From: Prevotella sp. UBA2755
GTDB lineage: Bacteria > Bacteroidota > Bacteroidia > Bacteroidales > Bacteroidaceae
Direction: 5' to 3'
Assembly (NCBI GenBank): GCA_002353225.1
Contig: DEJF01000054.1
Span: 1-57,825, forward strand
DNA: 57,825 nt
Numbering within the stretch: the stretch's first letter is position 1; each line of letters starts with the position of its first letter. Of this stretch, positions 1 to 7,616 are shown piece after piece. Both the position numbers and the translations under genes were made by a program. The notes under the pieces were generated by a model. That model ran no database searches and had not been told where the DNA came from. It worked only from the letters and a program-made list of their open reading frames with translations.

Positions 1-249
1 ACAGGAAGAGTCATGATGTGACAGGATGTTCATAGTAACTCTTTCAGATTACCGTATCTTTGCAAACGTCAAGAGTGAGACGACCCGAGCGACAGTCAGG
101 TACCGACAAAGCCAAGGGTTTCCTTACGACAAACTAACGCCTTCCTACACATGGACCAGGACAAAAGGGAATCGAAGGAATGCCCCAGCACCCCAAAAGC
201 GATCTTTGACATCATGTAACAATTACATATAAATTTTGAGGAATTCAAT
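1..249. other. Left-edge non-coding stretch with orphan promoter box
   Basis: No convincing gene is seen. A TAtcTTTG -7 box on the plus strand at 55-62 has no intact gene behind it, so it looks like a relic promoter. The stretch also holds the left copy of the repeat listed at 99-147. The short open frames here have no protein-like composition. Confidence 0.4.
99..147 (+). repeat. Imperfect dispersed repeat, copy A
   Basis: The core at 120-146 matches 18402-18428 at about 24 of 27 positions, in the same orientation. Weaker similarity continues on both sides (GTCGAC-like before it). The two copies bracket the accessory block of about 18 kb. No transposase is nearby; it could be a MITE-like element or an island boundary scar. 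Confidence 0.5.
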
Positions 250-417
250 TTACATATCTTCCTTAGTGAGTAAGCCAACATGAATGGTCAACTTTTGCAG
301 TTCAGGGGTTTGGGCTACCATTGTGTCAACTTTCTCCTTGAAGGCTGATTCGTCGTAGCGGTTCTCGTCTTTCTTCAGTTCATATACCCATGCATCTAAA
401 GAAATGATAATGACCAT
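250..417 (-). pseudogene. C-terminal fragment of a DUF234-type AAA ATPase
   Basis: A 55-codon frame ends in GLLTKEDM and contains VYELKKDENRYDE followed by FKEKVDTMVAQTPEL. This resembles the last part of the AAA ATPase family with a C-terminal nuclease-like DUF234 domain, whose ends read like EVKRn..y....l..K...f then G.s.eDM. Everything upstream (P-loop, sensor region) is missing, so this is a leftover of a larger gene rather than a functional protein. It lies at the left border of the accessory block. Family assignment is from memory of the motif and is tentative. Confidence 0.45.
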
Positions 418-533
418 TATAATAATGGCGGTTATTATTTTGCAAAGATACTAAATATTTCTGATTATGCAAGCAAAATGAAAGAAAAAACAGATGTATC
501 TCTTACATAGTCCAGTAACAATAGGGAAAAAAA

Positions 534-1358
534 TCAAGAAAAGTTTGGATAATAAGAATCATTTACTTCAATCATTTGTATAAACTTATCTTTTATTTCC
601 CTTAAATCGGCAGTAAGAATGTTATCGCATCGTTCAGCAATCTCTTCTGGGATAGGATACATACAAGCAGCGATACCGCCAGCCATTGCACCAATCGTAT
701 CGGAGTCACCTCCAAGAGAAATGGCAAGACGAATCACCTCCTCAAACGAATTTCCCTCCAAGAATGCAATGATAGCCTCAGGAACACTACCTTGGCATGA
801 GACATCAAATCCGTATCTTGGACGAATCTCTGCAATCGTACGATGCAAGTTGTAGCCAAACGTTTTCTCGACATATTCTTTGATTTCTTGTTTAGACTTG
901 CCCTGTTTGCAAAGAAATACACTCGTAGCAATAGCCTGTGCACCTTTCACTCCTTCGGGATGGTTGTGGCTTACAGATGCCGTAATCTCTGCTAATTCCA
1001 AAGTCTCTTCCAACGTTGTAGCATACAGCCCCACTGGACTCACACGCATTCCAGCCCCATTACCCCAACTGTTATAGGGCTGTGGATTCTTGGCAAATAG
1101 CCATGAATAGAAATGACCACCATAGCCAGCATCAGGATGTTTTCTTCCCAACTCCTGCATACATTTTATAAGTTGGGCCGTACTATGGTTTTCGTCCTCA
1201 ATTAACCATTTTGCCACTGCCAACGTCATCACAGAGTCGTCCGTAAAACGGCATCCTTTCTCAAACAACTCAAAGTCTGATCTCTTCGTGTTGTACCATT
1301 CATAGGTTGAGCCAATAATATCGCCCACTAACGCTCCCAACATCTTTATTTTTGCCAT
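534..1358 (-). CDS. ADP-ribosylglycohydrolase family protein
   Basis: Probable cytoplasmic hydrolase of the DraG/ADP-ribosylglycohydrolase family, which removes ADP-ribose from modified targets using two metal ions. The start MAKIKMLGALVGDIIGS is chosen because the family begins here; longer upstream codons overlap a promoter. Metal-binding signatures are visible: FTDDS at residues 39-42 and GGDSDTIGAMAGGIA near the C terminus. Length (274 aa) is typical. A -7 box TAtaTTTG (1377-1384) lies 18 bases upstream, so it may have its own promoter besides being last in the 4933-to-534 cluster. The target (protein, DNA or small molecule) cannot be read from sequence. Confidence 0.85.
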   Translation of the reverse strand: MAKIKMLGALVGDIIGSTYEWYNTKRSDFELFEKGCRFTDDSVMTLAVAKWLIEDENHSTAQLIKCMQELGRKHPDAGYGGHFYSWLFAKNPQPYNSWGNGAGMRVSPVGLYATTLEETLELAEITASVSHNHPEGVKGAQAIATSVFLCKQGKSKQEIKEYVEKTFGYNLHRTIAEIRPRYGFDVSCQGSVPEAIIAFLEGNSFEEVIRLAISLGGDSDTIGAMAGGIAACMYPIPEEIAERCDNILTADLREIKDKFIQMIEVNDSYYPNFS

Positions 1359-1376
1359 ATTTTTATTTTGATTTTG

Positions 1377-1384
1377 CAAATATA
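1377..1384 (-). promoter_or_regulatory. -7 box TAtaTTTG upstream of the ADP-ribosylglycohydrolase gene
   Basis: The minus strand reads TATATTTG, matching the Bacteroidota -7 consensus TAnnTTTG. It is about 18 bases upstream of the start codon at 1358, in the short gap after the preceding gene. No clear -33 box was found. Confidence 0.4.
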
Positions 1385-1401
1385 CGAAAAAGATCTCAAT
1401 C

Positions 1402-1977
1402 TTATTTCTCACATTCCTGCAATCTGCATTTCTCAACTTCAATATCTAATGTCCTGGCTGTCCTGAAAAAGCTATCCAGCGTTATCTTCAAATAGCCTTC
1501 CAAATCAGGTATCTGCTGCACAAACAAGAAATGTTTCTTAATGTGCACAGCCACGTCATCTGAATCCGTAATACCATAAAACACAGACAATGTCCCGCGC
1601 ATATTTATGTCATTCACCACTTGGCGAACCCTTGCGAACTCGTCAATGTCAAATTTTGAGAAGCTATGACACCATGGCCATATCAGATTCACAAACATAC
1701 AGTCGTTAACTGCTTCCATCAGGAATATCACTCCCTGATACTCAAACTGAATCCGTCCCTCTTCAGTGTATTCTGGCTTACTCCCAATATTCTCAATGGT
1801 TTTTAAAGCCAATTGCCTTGTGCTTATTGTCTCTTCCATACGCGTTGCTTCTATATGATTGCTTTCTGGTGTCGTTGCTATGACTGGACTATAATCGTTA
1901 TCATTATCCTCATGATAGTAGCGATAGAGATTGTATATCAGCACAAATGCCAATATTCCTATTATATGCCATTCCAT
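1402..1977 (-). CDS. Membrane-anchored YbjN-like hypothetical protein
   Basis: 191 residues. An N-terminal hydrophobic segment (about residues 3-18, IIGILAFVLIYNLY) should anchor it in the inner membrane. The soluble part, from about residue 50, has the pattern of YbjN/type-III-chaperone-like folds: a hydrophobic strand after EGRIQFEYQGVIF, then VNLIWPW and FARVRQVVNDINM. YbjN-like proteins are often regulators or chaperone-like, but no catalytic residues are seen and the role is unknown. It is 11 bases downstream of the WYL-like gene and probably cotranscribed. The family call is inferred from pattern only. Confidence 0.5.
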   Translation of the reverse strand: MEWHIIGILAFVLIYNLYRYYHEDNDNDYSPVIATTPESNHIEATRMEETISTRQLALKTIENIGSKPEYTEEGRIQFEYQGVIFLMEAVNDCMFVNLIWPWCHSFSKFDIDEFARVRQVVNDINMRGTLSVFYGITDSDDVAVHIKKHFLFVQQIPDLEGYLKITLDSFFRTARTLDIEVEKCRLQECEK

Positions 1978-1988
1978 ATTGCTATTTG

Positions 1989-2258
1989 TTAATATATCCG
2001 TTTAAAATCATCACCTATTTGTTTCCAAAATATTCGAGAGAAGGAATGACCGTTAACACTTAGAATTCTGCTGACTTTAAAAGTCCGTTCTTCACCCATG
2101 TCGAGTCGATATGCCTGTATATACATTCCTCCGTAGTAGTTGGAATATCTTATGTCAGCGATTCTACATGTAAAAACTCTGCCATTCCTAGTACAATACT
2201 CAATCTCAATTTCTTGATTCAGTTGCACAGCCCTGTCAATTACCTCCTCTATGCTCAT
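1989..2258 (-). CDS. Small WYL-like domain protein
   Basis: 89 residues. The middle has the beta-strand pattern of a WYL domain: IEIEYCTRNGRVFTCRIADI, then YIQAYRLDMGEERTFKVSRI. WYL domains sense ligands, often nucleic acids or nucleotides, and usually sit in transcription factors with a helix-turn-helix. Here the domain stands alone, with no DNA-binding part. It sits 3 bases downstream of the dnaB-like gene and probably shares its mRNA. It could sense a ligand for the helicase or bind nucleic acid itself; this is inference. Confidence 0.55.
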   Translation of the reverse strand: MSIEEVIDRAVQLNQEIEIEYCTRNGRVFTCRIADIRYSNYYGGMYIQAYRLDMGEERTFKVSRILSVNGHSFSRIFWKQIGDDFKRIY

Positions 2259-2261
2259 ACT

Positions 2262-3821
2262 TTAGTAAGATGCCGGACCGTTTATTGGAGGTGGAAGGGA
2301 AATGGGAGCATCACCAAAGGTATCTGCCCCTACAGGCTGATTATTCTCACCATTTAGCTTGTCGCCTCTTATCTCGCCACCTTCAGTCAAAGGAAGATTT
2401 CTCAATGTATTGTCTTCCGGATTTTCAAAGCGGGTAAACTCGCCCTTGAAGTCTAACAGAACGATGTCCGTAGCGCCTTTACGATGCTTAGCGATTATAA
2501 TTTCAGCTTTGCCATGATAATCAATCGTCCCATCTGAAGATTGATACAAATGATAATATTCTGGGCGATGAACAAAAACCACCATATCCGCATCCTGTTC
2601 TATGGCACCCGACTCTCGAAGGTCTGATAGCATTGGACGCTTACCCTCTGCCCCCTCTCTACCTTCTACACCACGGTTCAACTGACTCAGTGCAATGATG
2701 GGGATATTCAGTTCTTTTGCCAGTCCCTTTAGCGAACGTGAGATATTAGACACCTCTTCCTGACGATTATTGAACCGCATGCCATTGGCATTCATCAATT
2801 GCAGGTAGTCTATCATGATCAACTTTATCTGATGCTCGTTGACCAAGCGTCGAGCTTTTGTCTTCAGTTCAAAAACAGACAAGCCTGGTGTGTCATCAAT
2901 ATACAGAGGTGCACCAATAAGATTGTTGATTCTTTTGTCAAACCGATCCCAGTCCGCTCGGTCAAGATTGCCGTTCAGAATCTTCTTTCCGCCAATCTCA
3001 CAAGCATTGGAAATCAAACGATTCGTCAGCTGGACTCCAGACATCTCCAAAGAGAAGAATGCCATCGGGATATGTTGGTCTGCCGCTATGTTCTTCGCCA
3101 TCGATAATGCAAAGGCTGTTTTACCCATTGCCGGTCTTCCTGCAATGATGACCAGATCTGAATTTTGCCATCCGCTCGTTACGTCATCAAGGCGGTAGTA
3201 ACCTGTTGAGATGCCTGTCACGCCACCATTATTGCCAGCAGATGCCTGCATAATCTTTGTAGCTTCTTCAATCAAAGGGTCTACTGAGGTGTAGTCCTTC
3301 TTCATGTTTTTGTGAGCTATGTCGAACAGAATACTCTCAGCCTCCTGAATAACATCATTCACATCGTAGGTCTCATCGAAAGCCTTGGTACCAATAGTGC
3401 TGGTATATGAAATCAGTTGCCTCGACAGATATTTCTCTGCCACGATATTGGCATGATACCCAATATTGGCAGATGTGGCCACTCGCGAACTGAGTTCTGC
3501 CACATATCCAGGACCACCAACCTCTTCAAGTGTTCCCAGTTTTGCCAGTTGCTCAGTTACAGTCAGCACATCCACTGGCTTCTCTTCCATGTTCAGTTGC
3601 TGGATAGCAGCATATATTTTCTGGTTGCGAGGCTCGTAGAAACTTTCGATGTGTAACACCTCGCATACTTCCATATATGCATCGCGGTCAATCATCAATG
3701 CTCCCAGCACGGCCTTTTCAACCTCCAGAGCCTGAGGCTGAACATGACCATAAGCAAAATCCAAAGGCAGCTGTGCGCCGTTTCCCTGACCTCGTCGATA
3801 TTGAGTCCTTTGTCCTGGCAT
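2262..3821 (-). CDS. dnaB: DnaB-family replicative helicase (possibly an accessory copy)
   Basis: 519 residues. The N-terminal DnaB domain (about 28-130: QALEVEKAVLGALMIDRDAYMEV) is followed by a RecA-like ATPase with Walker A GRPAMGKT (228-235), a Walker B region LIMIDYLQLMN, SQLNRGVE and the DLRESGAIEQDAD motif. All key helicase motifs look intact. The enzyme should unwind DNA 5' to 3' as a hexamer. It is packed (3-4 base gaps) between genes of unknown function instead of replication genes, and lies in an AT-rich accessory block. It may therefore be a second DnaB rather than the essential one. No inteins were seen. The C-terminal tail, rich in G, N and P, is variable in the family. Confidence 0.88.
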   Translation of the reverse strand: MPGQRTQYRRGQGNGAQLPLDFAYGHVQPQALEVEKAVLGALMIDRDAYMEVCEVLHIESFYEPRNQKIYAAIQQLNMEEKPVDVLTVTEQLAKLGTLEEVGGPGYVAELSSRVATSANIGYHANIVAEKYLSRQLISYTSTIGTKAFDETYDVNDVIQEAESILFDIAHKNMKKDYTSVDPLIEEATKIMQASAGNNGGVTGISTGYYRLDDVTSGWQNSDLVIIAGRPAMGKTAFALSMAKNIAADQHIPMAFFSLEMSGVQLTNRLISNACEIGGKKILNGNLDRADWDRFDKRINNLIGAPLYIDDTPGLSVFELKTKARRLVNEHQIKLIMIDYLQLMNANGMRFNNRQEEVSNISRSLKGLAKELNIPIIALSQLNRGVEGREGAEGKRPMLSDLRESGAIEQDADMVVFVHRPEYYHLYQSSDGTIDYHGKAEIIIAKHRKGATDIVLLDFKGEFTRFENPEDNTLRNLPLTEGGEIRGDKLNGENNQPVGADTFGDAPISLPPPINGPASY

Positions 3822-3824
3822 AAC

Positions 3825-4253
3825 CTATTTGTCTGAATTTATCTTTTTACGTTTCCCCTCAGCCCACCGCTGGTTCGCCTTGGTCGTAGCAGACAGGCAG
3901 TCGATAATCTTCATCTTGTCCTCATCATCCAAAGCGTCGAAACGCTCCTTCATCTCAAGAACGATGAACTTCCCATAGCCATTTTCATCCTTCAGATTCT
4001 CTATGAGTTCATCCACACTCATCGCCTTAATCTTCCTGTCCCTCTCCCCTATCCTTTCTTTGAACAGCAGGTTGAAGATAGCATCCTTCAGTGTTTTCTC
4101 ATGCTCAATCCACTTGCTTCGATATAATGCCAACTGCTCTTCTCTGCTGAACGTTGGCAACATATCCACGCATTTCCTTAACTCCTCATCGTTCCATTCC
4201 GAATAATGAGCCTTCTTCACTTGCTGAATAATGTACTCGTAATCTGTCATCAC
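3825..4253 (-). CDS. Hypothetical protein, 142 aa
   Basis: Soluble, charged, mostly helical protein, not recognised. It has an acidic/lysine-rich pattern (YIIQQVKKAHYSEWNDEELRK, FDALDDEDKMKIIDCL) and a basic tail (AEGKRKKINSDK). There is no signal peptide or membrane segment. Its start overlaps the preceding zinc-ribbon gene by 4 bases (ATGA arrangement) and its stop is 3 bases before the dnaB-like gene, so translational coupling inside one operon is likely. A role together with the helicase is inference from position only. Confidence 0.55.
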   Translation of the reverse strand: MMTDYEYIIQQVKKAHYSEWNDEELRKCVDMLPTFSREEQLALYRSKWIEHEKTLKDAIFNLLFKERIGERDRKIKAMSVDELIENLKDENGYGKFIVLEMKERFDALDDEDKMKIIDCLSATTKANQRWAEGKRKKINSDK

Positions 4254-4933
4254 AATGTCAATTTAAAAACCTTATTATCGATATTTTCCACTCGTTTCTT
4301 GATGTCACCACAGATGGTTCTTTCAAAATCTTGCAGTGAATCATAAGGAATAGATTCAAGAACATCAGCACATTCCTTCATTTTCCCTGCCTCACGATAT
4401 AGTTCTGCCTTTAACAAAGGATATTTCACTGTAGTCCAATCGTAATTCTCAACGAATGAAAGAGCTACTTCTGTAAAGAACATAAAATCTTCCTCTGTTG
4501 GTACCAGCGTTTTACGACCTCTGTAATAATGGTCGTTGTAAGAATGGATGAGCCAAAAGCATAAGTCCAGTTTCTCCTTTTCGCTAATGACTTCAGACAT
4601 GAGCTGCATATAGGCCTCCTTCCATTCAGGAAAGGTTAACTCACCTCGTTCAAAAGATTCGTGATTACTCTCACCCTGCCGGTGCTTATGCTCAAAATAG
4701 TACTTCTTACACTCAGGACATTTCTGTACAGGGGAAACGGATGGAAGCATGGGGGCAATTCTCTTATTGTCCGACCAATACTCGGCTCCACACGTGTTTC
4801 CCGAAATCAATGTCATCAACTCTTTCTCTGTCCCACAGAATGGGCACTTTACAATTTCTGCATTTCCTGGAATCATAGTTGTATTCTCTGTTTTTGAATT
4901 AATAATCGTAGAGACGGTTAGCTTGACCATCAA
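4250..4933 (-). CDS. Zinc-ribbon hypothetical protein, 227 aa
   Basis: First gene of the six-gene minus-strand cluster. Two CxxC pairs are visible in the N-terminal quarter (CPFC near residue 31 and CPEC near 74), which together look like one zinc ribbon, followed by a KHRQGE stretch. The rest is helical (FPEWKEAYMQLMSEV, EVALSFVENYDW, REAGKMKECADVLESI) and could form TPR-like helical hairpins. No enzymatic motif is seen. The first residues MMVKLTVSTIINSKTENTTMIPGNAEIVKCPFC allow a start at the internal Met (residue 20). A clear promoter box lies about 50 bases upstream. Confidence 0.6.
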   Translation of the reverse strand: MMVKLTVSTIINSKTENTTMIPGNAEIVKCPFCGTEKELMTLISGNTCGAEYWSDNKRIAPMLPSVSPVQKCPECKKYYFEHKHRQGESNHESFERGELTFPEWKEAYMQLMSEVISEKEKLDLCFWLIHSYNDHYYRGRKTLVPTEEDFMFFTEVALSFVENYDWTTVKYPLLKAELYREAGKMKECADVLESIPYDSLQDFERTICGDIKKRVENIDNKVFKLTL

Positions 4934-4983
4934 AATAAATGTTGTCTTTTCATCATCTCATTATTAAAAATAAATAGTATTGG

Positions 4984-4991
4984 CAAAGATA
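4984..4991 (-). promoter_or_regulatory. -7 box TAtcTTTG for the 4933-to-534 operon
   Basis: The minus strand reads TATCTTTG, 50 bases upstream of the start at 4933. A plus-strand TACCTTTG also lies nearby (about 4999-5006) but faces no clear gene. The short plus-strand frame after it (5037 onward) runs into the convergent coding sequence. Confidence 0.55.
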
Positions 4992-5026
4992 CGAACTTGT
5001 ACCTTTGCCACCAAATAAATTTGCCC

Positions 5027-5039
5027 CACAAGGCTTGTG
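5027..5039. repeat. 13-bp near-palindrome CACAAGGCTTGTG, copy 1
   Basis: CACAAG-G-CTTGTG is a perfect 6-bp inverted repeat around one base. The same 13-mer occurs at 18189-18201, with similar flanks. Both lie some tens of bases upstream of a TATCTTTG box for a minus-strand operon. It could be an operator or part of a dispersed repeat. Confidence 0.45.
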
Positions 5040-5096
5040 AAAATGAAAGATTTCAAAAAAACATTTTCCGACCTTTCGGCCATCTTACATCATCCA

Positions 5097-6212
5097 TCAC
5101 TCCTCCCAAACCACCAAGTCGCGAGAAAGAGTTATCCTTTTAGCCTCTCCGCGTTCTCCTGTCACAAAGTAGTTTTTTGCCAGATGTCCATCAAACTTAC
5201 TCATGAATGCCGCTCGGATGCGTGCGCACTTCTCATTGATAGAATTGAGTAGCGGATTCGTTACATCCTCAATACTCTGTAATGAACGCTCGTTCAATCC
5301 ATAAGGACGTAATTGCTTGTAAATTTCCACCATTTCTTGTCTGTAATCTGGCAAGTGTTTGAAAACAATACCCTCAGGATGCCTCAAAAACAAAATAAAA
5401 ACAGCTTTTACAAGTGGTTCCATCTTGATCACCATATGATCATATTCCGGCATTATTATTTCATATTTCTTGGTGATGACTAGTTTGCTCAGTTGACCAC
5501 TCTGATGAATGATTTCTTTAAGTAATTCTGTTGGTACACCATTCTTTTGTAGCTCTTCGACTTGTTTTTTGAATAAAGTTATTTTAGCCTGTGTTTGACT
5601 GTCAAAAGATTCAAATTTATTGTCTGCATAATTTTCATCTTTCAAATAATCTGAACTATAGATGCCAACATGTCCTAATCCTCTACTTTCGACAGATAGA
5701 TGATGCTCTTTTTCATCTTCTTGGTGCCTTTTTATAATCTCGGTAATCTGTTCTTTATAGGAAAGTGCTTTATTATCTAACCCTGCCAGAGGGTAATAGT
5801 CATAAACGCTAATTCCATCTTCTCTATCTTGATAATAGAACAGGAAACCAGGTTTCAAGAATCTTGCGTCATCTGGATCTTCAAGATAATCTAACAAATC
5901 AGTTGTCTTCAGACTTGGAATCTTCTGTAATAGTTCCTTGGGAAAAGATGGGAACTGATACAAAAATATTTTCTCTTGCTCTGACTTTGAGATACTGGGA
6001 AGATATGTTATACTGACGTCATAATTTGTGAATATGTTAAACACCCAATTTTTAAGCCACCATCCCCATCTGCTCAAATAACGATTCATTTGGGGATGAT
6101 ACTCATTCTCAATATAGATGGCTCCCTTGAGTATTTCGCTGGGAAGATTCTTGAATAACACTTGACAAGAACTACCACGCAGTTTGATTAAATTACAGTC
6201 AATCATCGTCAA
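5097..6212 (-). CDS. Unknown protein, 371 aa, paralog of the 7617-9089 product
   Basis: Not recognised. The C-terminal ~170 residues closely match the neighbour at 7617-9089 (shared HPEGI-F-K-LPDYR, GLNER-LQSIEDVTNP, LNSINEKCARI and ITLSRDLV-WE). Similarity is weaker but continuous further upstream. It lacks the neighbour's N-terminal membrane and coiled-coil part. There is one moderately hydrophobic stretch (WWLKNWVFNIFTNY) near residue 50 but no clear signal peptide. The gene starts directly after the stop of the leucine-rich-repeat gene, so the three genes 9089 to 5097 form one operon. The conserved YF-TG-RGE-K-ITLSRDL end is a good search handle. Confidence 0.6.
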   Translation of the reverse strand: MTMIDCNLIKLRGSSCQVLFKNLPSEILKGAIYIENEYHPQMNRYLSRWGWWLKNWVFNIFTNYDVSITYLPSISKSEQEKIFLYQFPSFPKELLQKIPSLKTTDLLDYLEDPDDARFLKPGFLFYYQDREDGISVYDYYPLAGLDNKALSYKEQITEIIKRHQEDEKEHHLSVESRGLGHVGIYSSDYLKDENYADNKFESFDSQTQAKITLFKKQVEELQKNGVPTELLKEIIHQSGQLSKLVITKKYEIIMPEYDHMVIKMEPLVKAVFILFLRHPEGIVFKHLPDYRQEMVEIYKQLRPYGLNERSLQSIEDVTNPLLNSINEKCARIRAAFMSKFDGHLAKNYFVTGERGEAKRITLSRDLVVWEE

Positions 6213-7598
6213 TTAGCTAATTAATCCGAAAGCATATTTGGTGCTTCTTAGAGACTCGTCAAATACAATAGTCCTTATTTGCGGCCAATACTCATAAATA
6301 AAGCCATAGGAAATACTATTTAATTCCCATGGGTCATCACCTGCCTTTATGTAAGGGCTAAGCCGCAAAGTATGCATATTTTTGCACGAAGTAAAAGCAT
6401 TGGGTTTTACGTTGGTCACAAAACTTGGAACAGTGTATTCCGCATCTTTAGAAAAACAAAGCACCAAGCATACATTGGTGAGACGAGGAATGCCGAAATA
6501 TAGCGAGTCTCCCATAGTCCAGAATGTAGTTTCAGGAAAAGGATTCTCTGATGTCAATATGTCTATTTCTTCAGCAAACTCTTTCCAATTCTCCTTAGCA
6601 TAGGATTTCATGTGTTCATCTGGAGTCATCGTTATCCGTTTGATGTTCCAACAGTCCCTGCAACAACTACCTCCGAAATCTTTTATTTGTGAGGAGAAGT
6701 GAATATGCTCCAGGGAATGACATCCATTCAGGATACCTATGGAAACAGATCTCATAGACTCAGGCATGATAAATTCTTTCAAGGAATAGCAGTTTTCAAA
6801 AGCATTTTCTCTAACCAATTCTAATTTGTCATTTGTTTCGATATGTTCCAAAGAATAGCATTGCTTGAATGCTTCTTCATTGATAACCTTTACTTCCTTT
6901 GGTAGGCAAAATGCTTTCAGACTTCTACAATTACCGAACATACCAACTGGAATTTCTGTGATATGGGATGGTAGTGTAACCTTTTCCAGTGCTGAGCAAT
7001 TCATGAACATCTCTTCGTCAAGAATTGTAACAGACTCAGGTATGGCCATTTCTGTCAATGACACGCAATTATAGAAAGCTCTTTTCCCAATCCACTTAAG
7101 CGATGAAGGTAAACTTATCCGTTTTAATTTGTCACAACTGGCAAAACAGTTATGATAGAGATTTACCACACCTTCTGGGATATCAAACTCTTCAACGTTC
7201 TCATCCACATAGATCAGCGTGCGCCCTTCTGCACCATAAATGGCCATCCCGTCCACAACATAAGCGTCCGGCCAATCCTCTCTGTTTTTGAAGCTTTTCC
7301 ACTTACCGGCTGGTATTAAAGGAGATTCTTTGTCTTTGCGTTCTATTTCCCGTTGTTTTTCCTCGTATTGGTCAGAATGAAAATTCTTCTTATAGGCATC
7401 CCTCATCCCAAGTCTTGGTAAGTCAACTAACATATGCACGAATTGATATAATGGTTTTAAAAGTAGGAGGTACAATACAACTATTGGCCAAATAATAAAA
7501 ACAACTATTATATATAAATGTATGAAGCTCATGATACCACCTGCGTCTTCAATCTCACCCTTAAGGCGTTCCTTAAATTCTAATAATTTTCTAATCAT
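6213..7598 (-). CDS. BspA-type leucine-rich repeat protein with a membrane segment
   Basis: 461 residues. A hydrophobic segment at about residues 24-48 (FIHLYIIVVFIIWPIVVLYLLLL) puts it in the inner membrane, with a basic linker after it. From about residue 130 there are tandem LRR_5/BspA-type repeats with the pattern CxxLxxIxLPxxLxxIgxxAFxxCxxL: KRISLPSSLKWIGKRAFYNC, then EKVTLPSHITEIP and VKVINEEAFKQCYSL. These repeats bind proteins. Secreted versions act in adhesion, but this one is membrane-tethered and sits between two paralogous unknown proteins, so a scaffold role is plausible (inference). The last ~130 residues continue the repeats in degenerate form. Confidence 0.8.
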   Translation of the reverse strand: MIRKLLEFKERLKGEIEDAGGIMSFIHLYIIVVFIIWPIVVLYLLLLKPLYQFVHMLVDLPRLGMRDAYKKNFHSDQYEEKQREIERKDKESPLIPAGKWKSFKNREDWPDAYVVDGMAIYGAEGRTLIYVDENVEEFDIPEGVVNLYHNCFASCDKLKRISLPSSLKWIGKRAFYNCVSLTEMAIPESVTILDEEMFMNCSALEKVTLPSHITEIPVGMFGNCRSLKAFCLPKEVKVINEEAFKQCYSLEHIETNDKLELVRENAFENCYSLKEFIMPESMRSVSIGILNGCHSLEHIHFSSQIKDFGGSCCRDCWNIKRITMTPDEHMKSYAKENWKEFAEEIDILTSENPFPETTFWTMGDSLYFGIPRLTNVCLVLCFSKDAEYTVPSFVTNVKPNAFTSCKNMHTLRLSPYIKAGDDPWELNSISYGFIYEYWPQIRTIVFDESLRSTKYAFGLIS

Positions 7599-7616
7599 AA
7601 CTAAATGGTTTTGTAT

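Noticed and set aside
26..232. Open frame of 68 codons at the window start
   Set aside because: It overlaps the dispersed repeat, has no protein-like pattern and no support from the surroundings.
5037..5252. Plus-strand frame after a TACCTTTG box (starts MKMKDFKKTFSD)
   Set aside because: Only the first ~20 codons look protein-like; the rest is antisense to a conserved gene end. At best a truncated relic.
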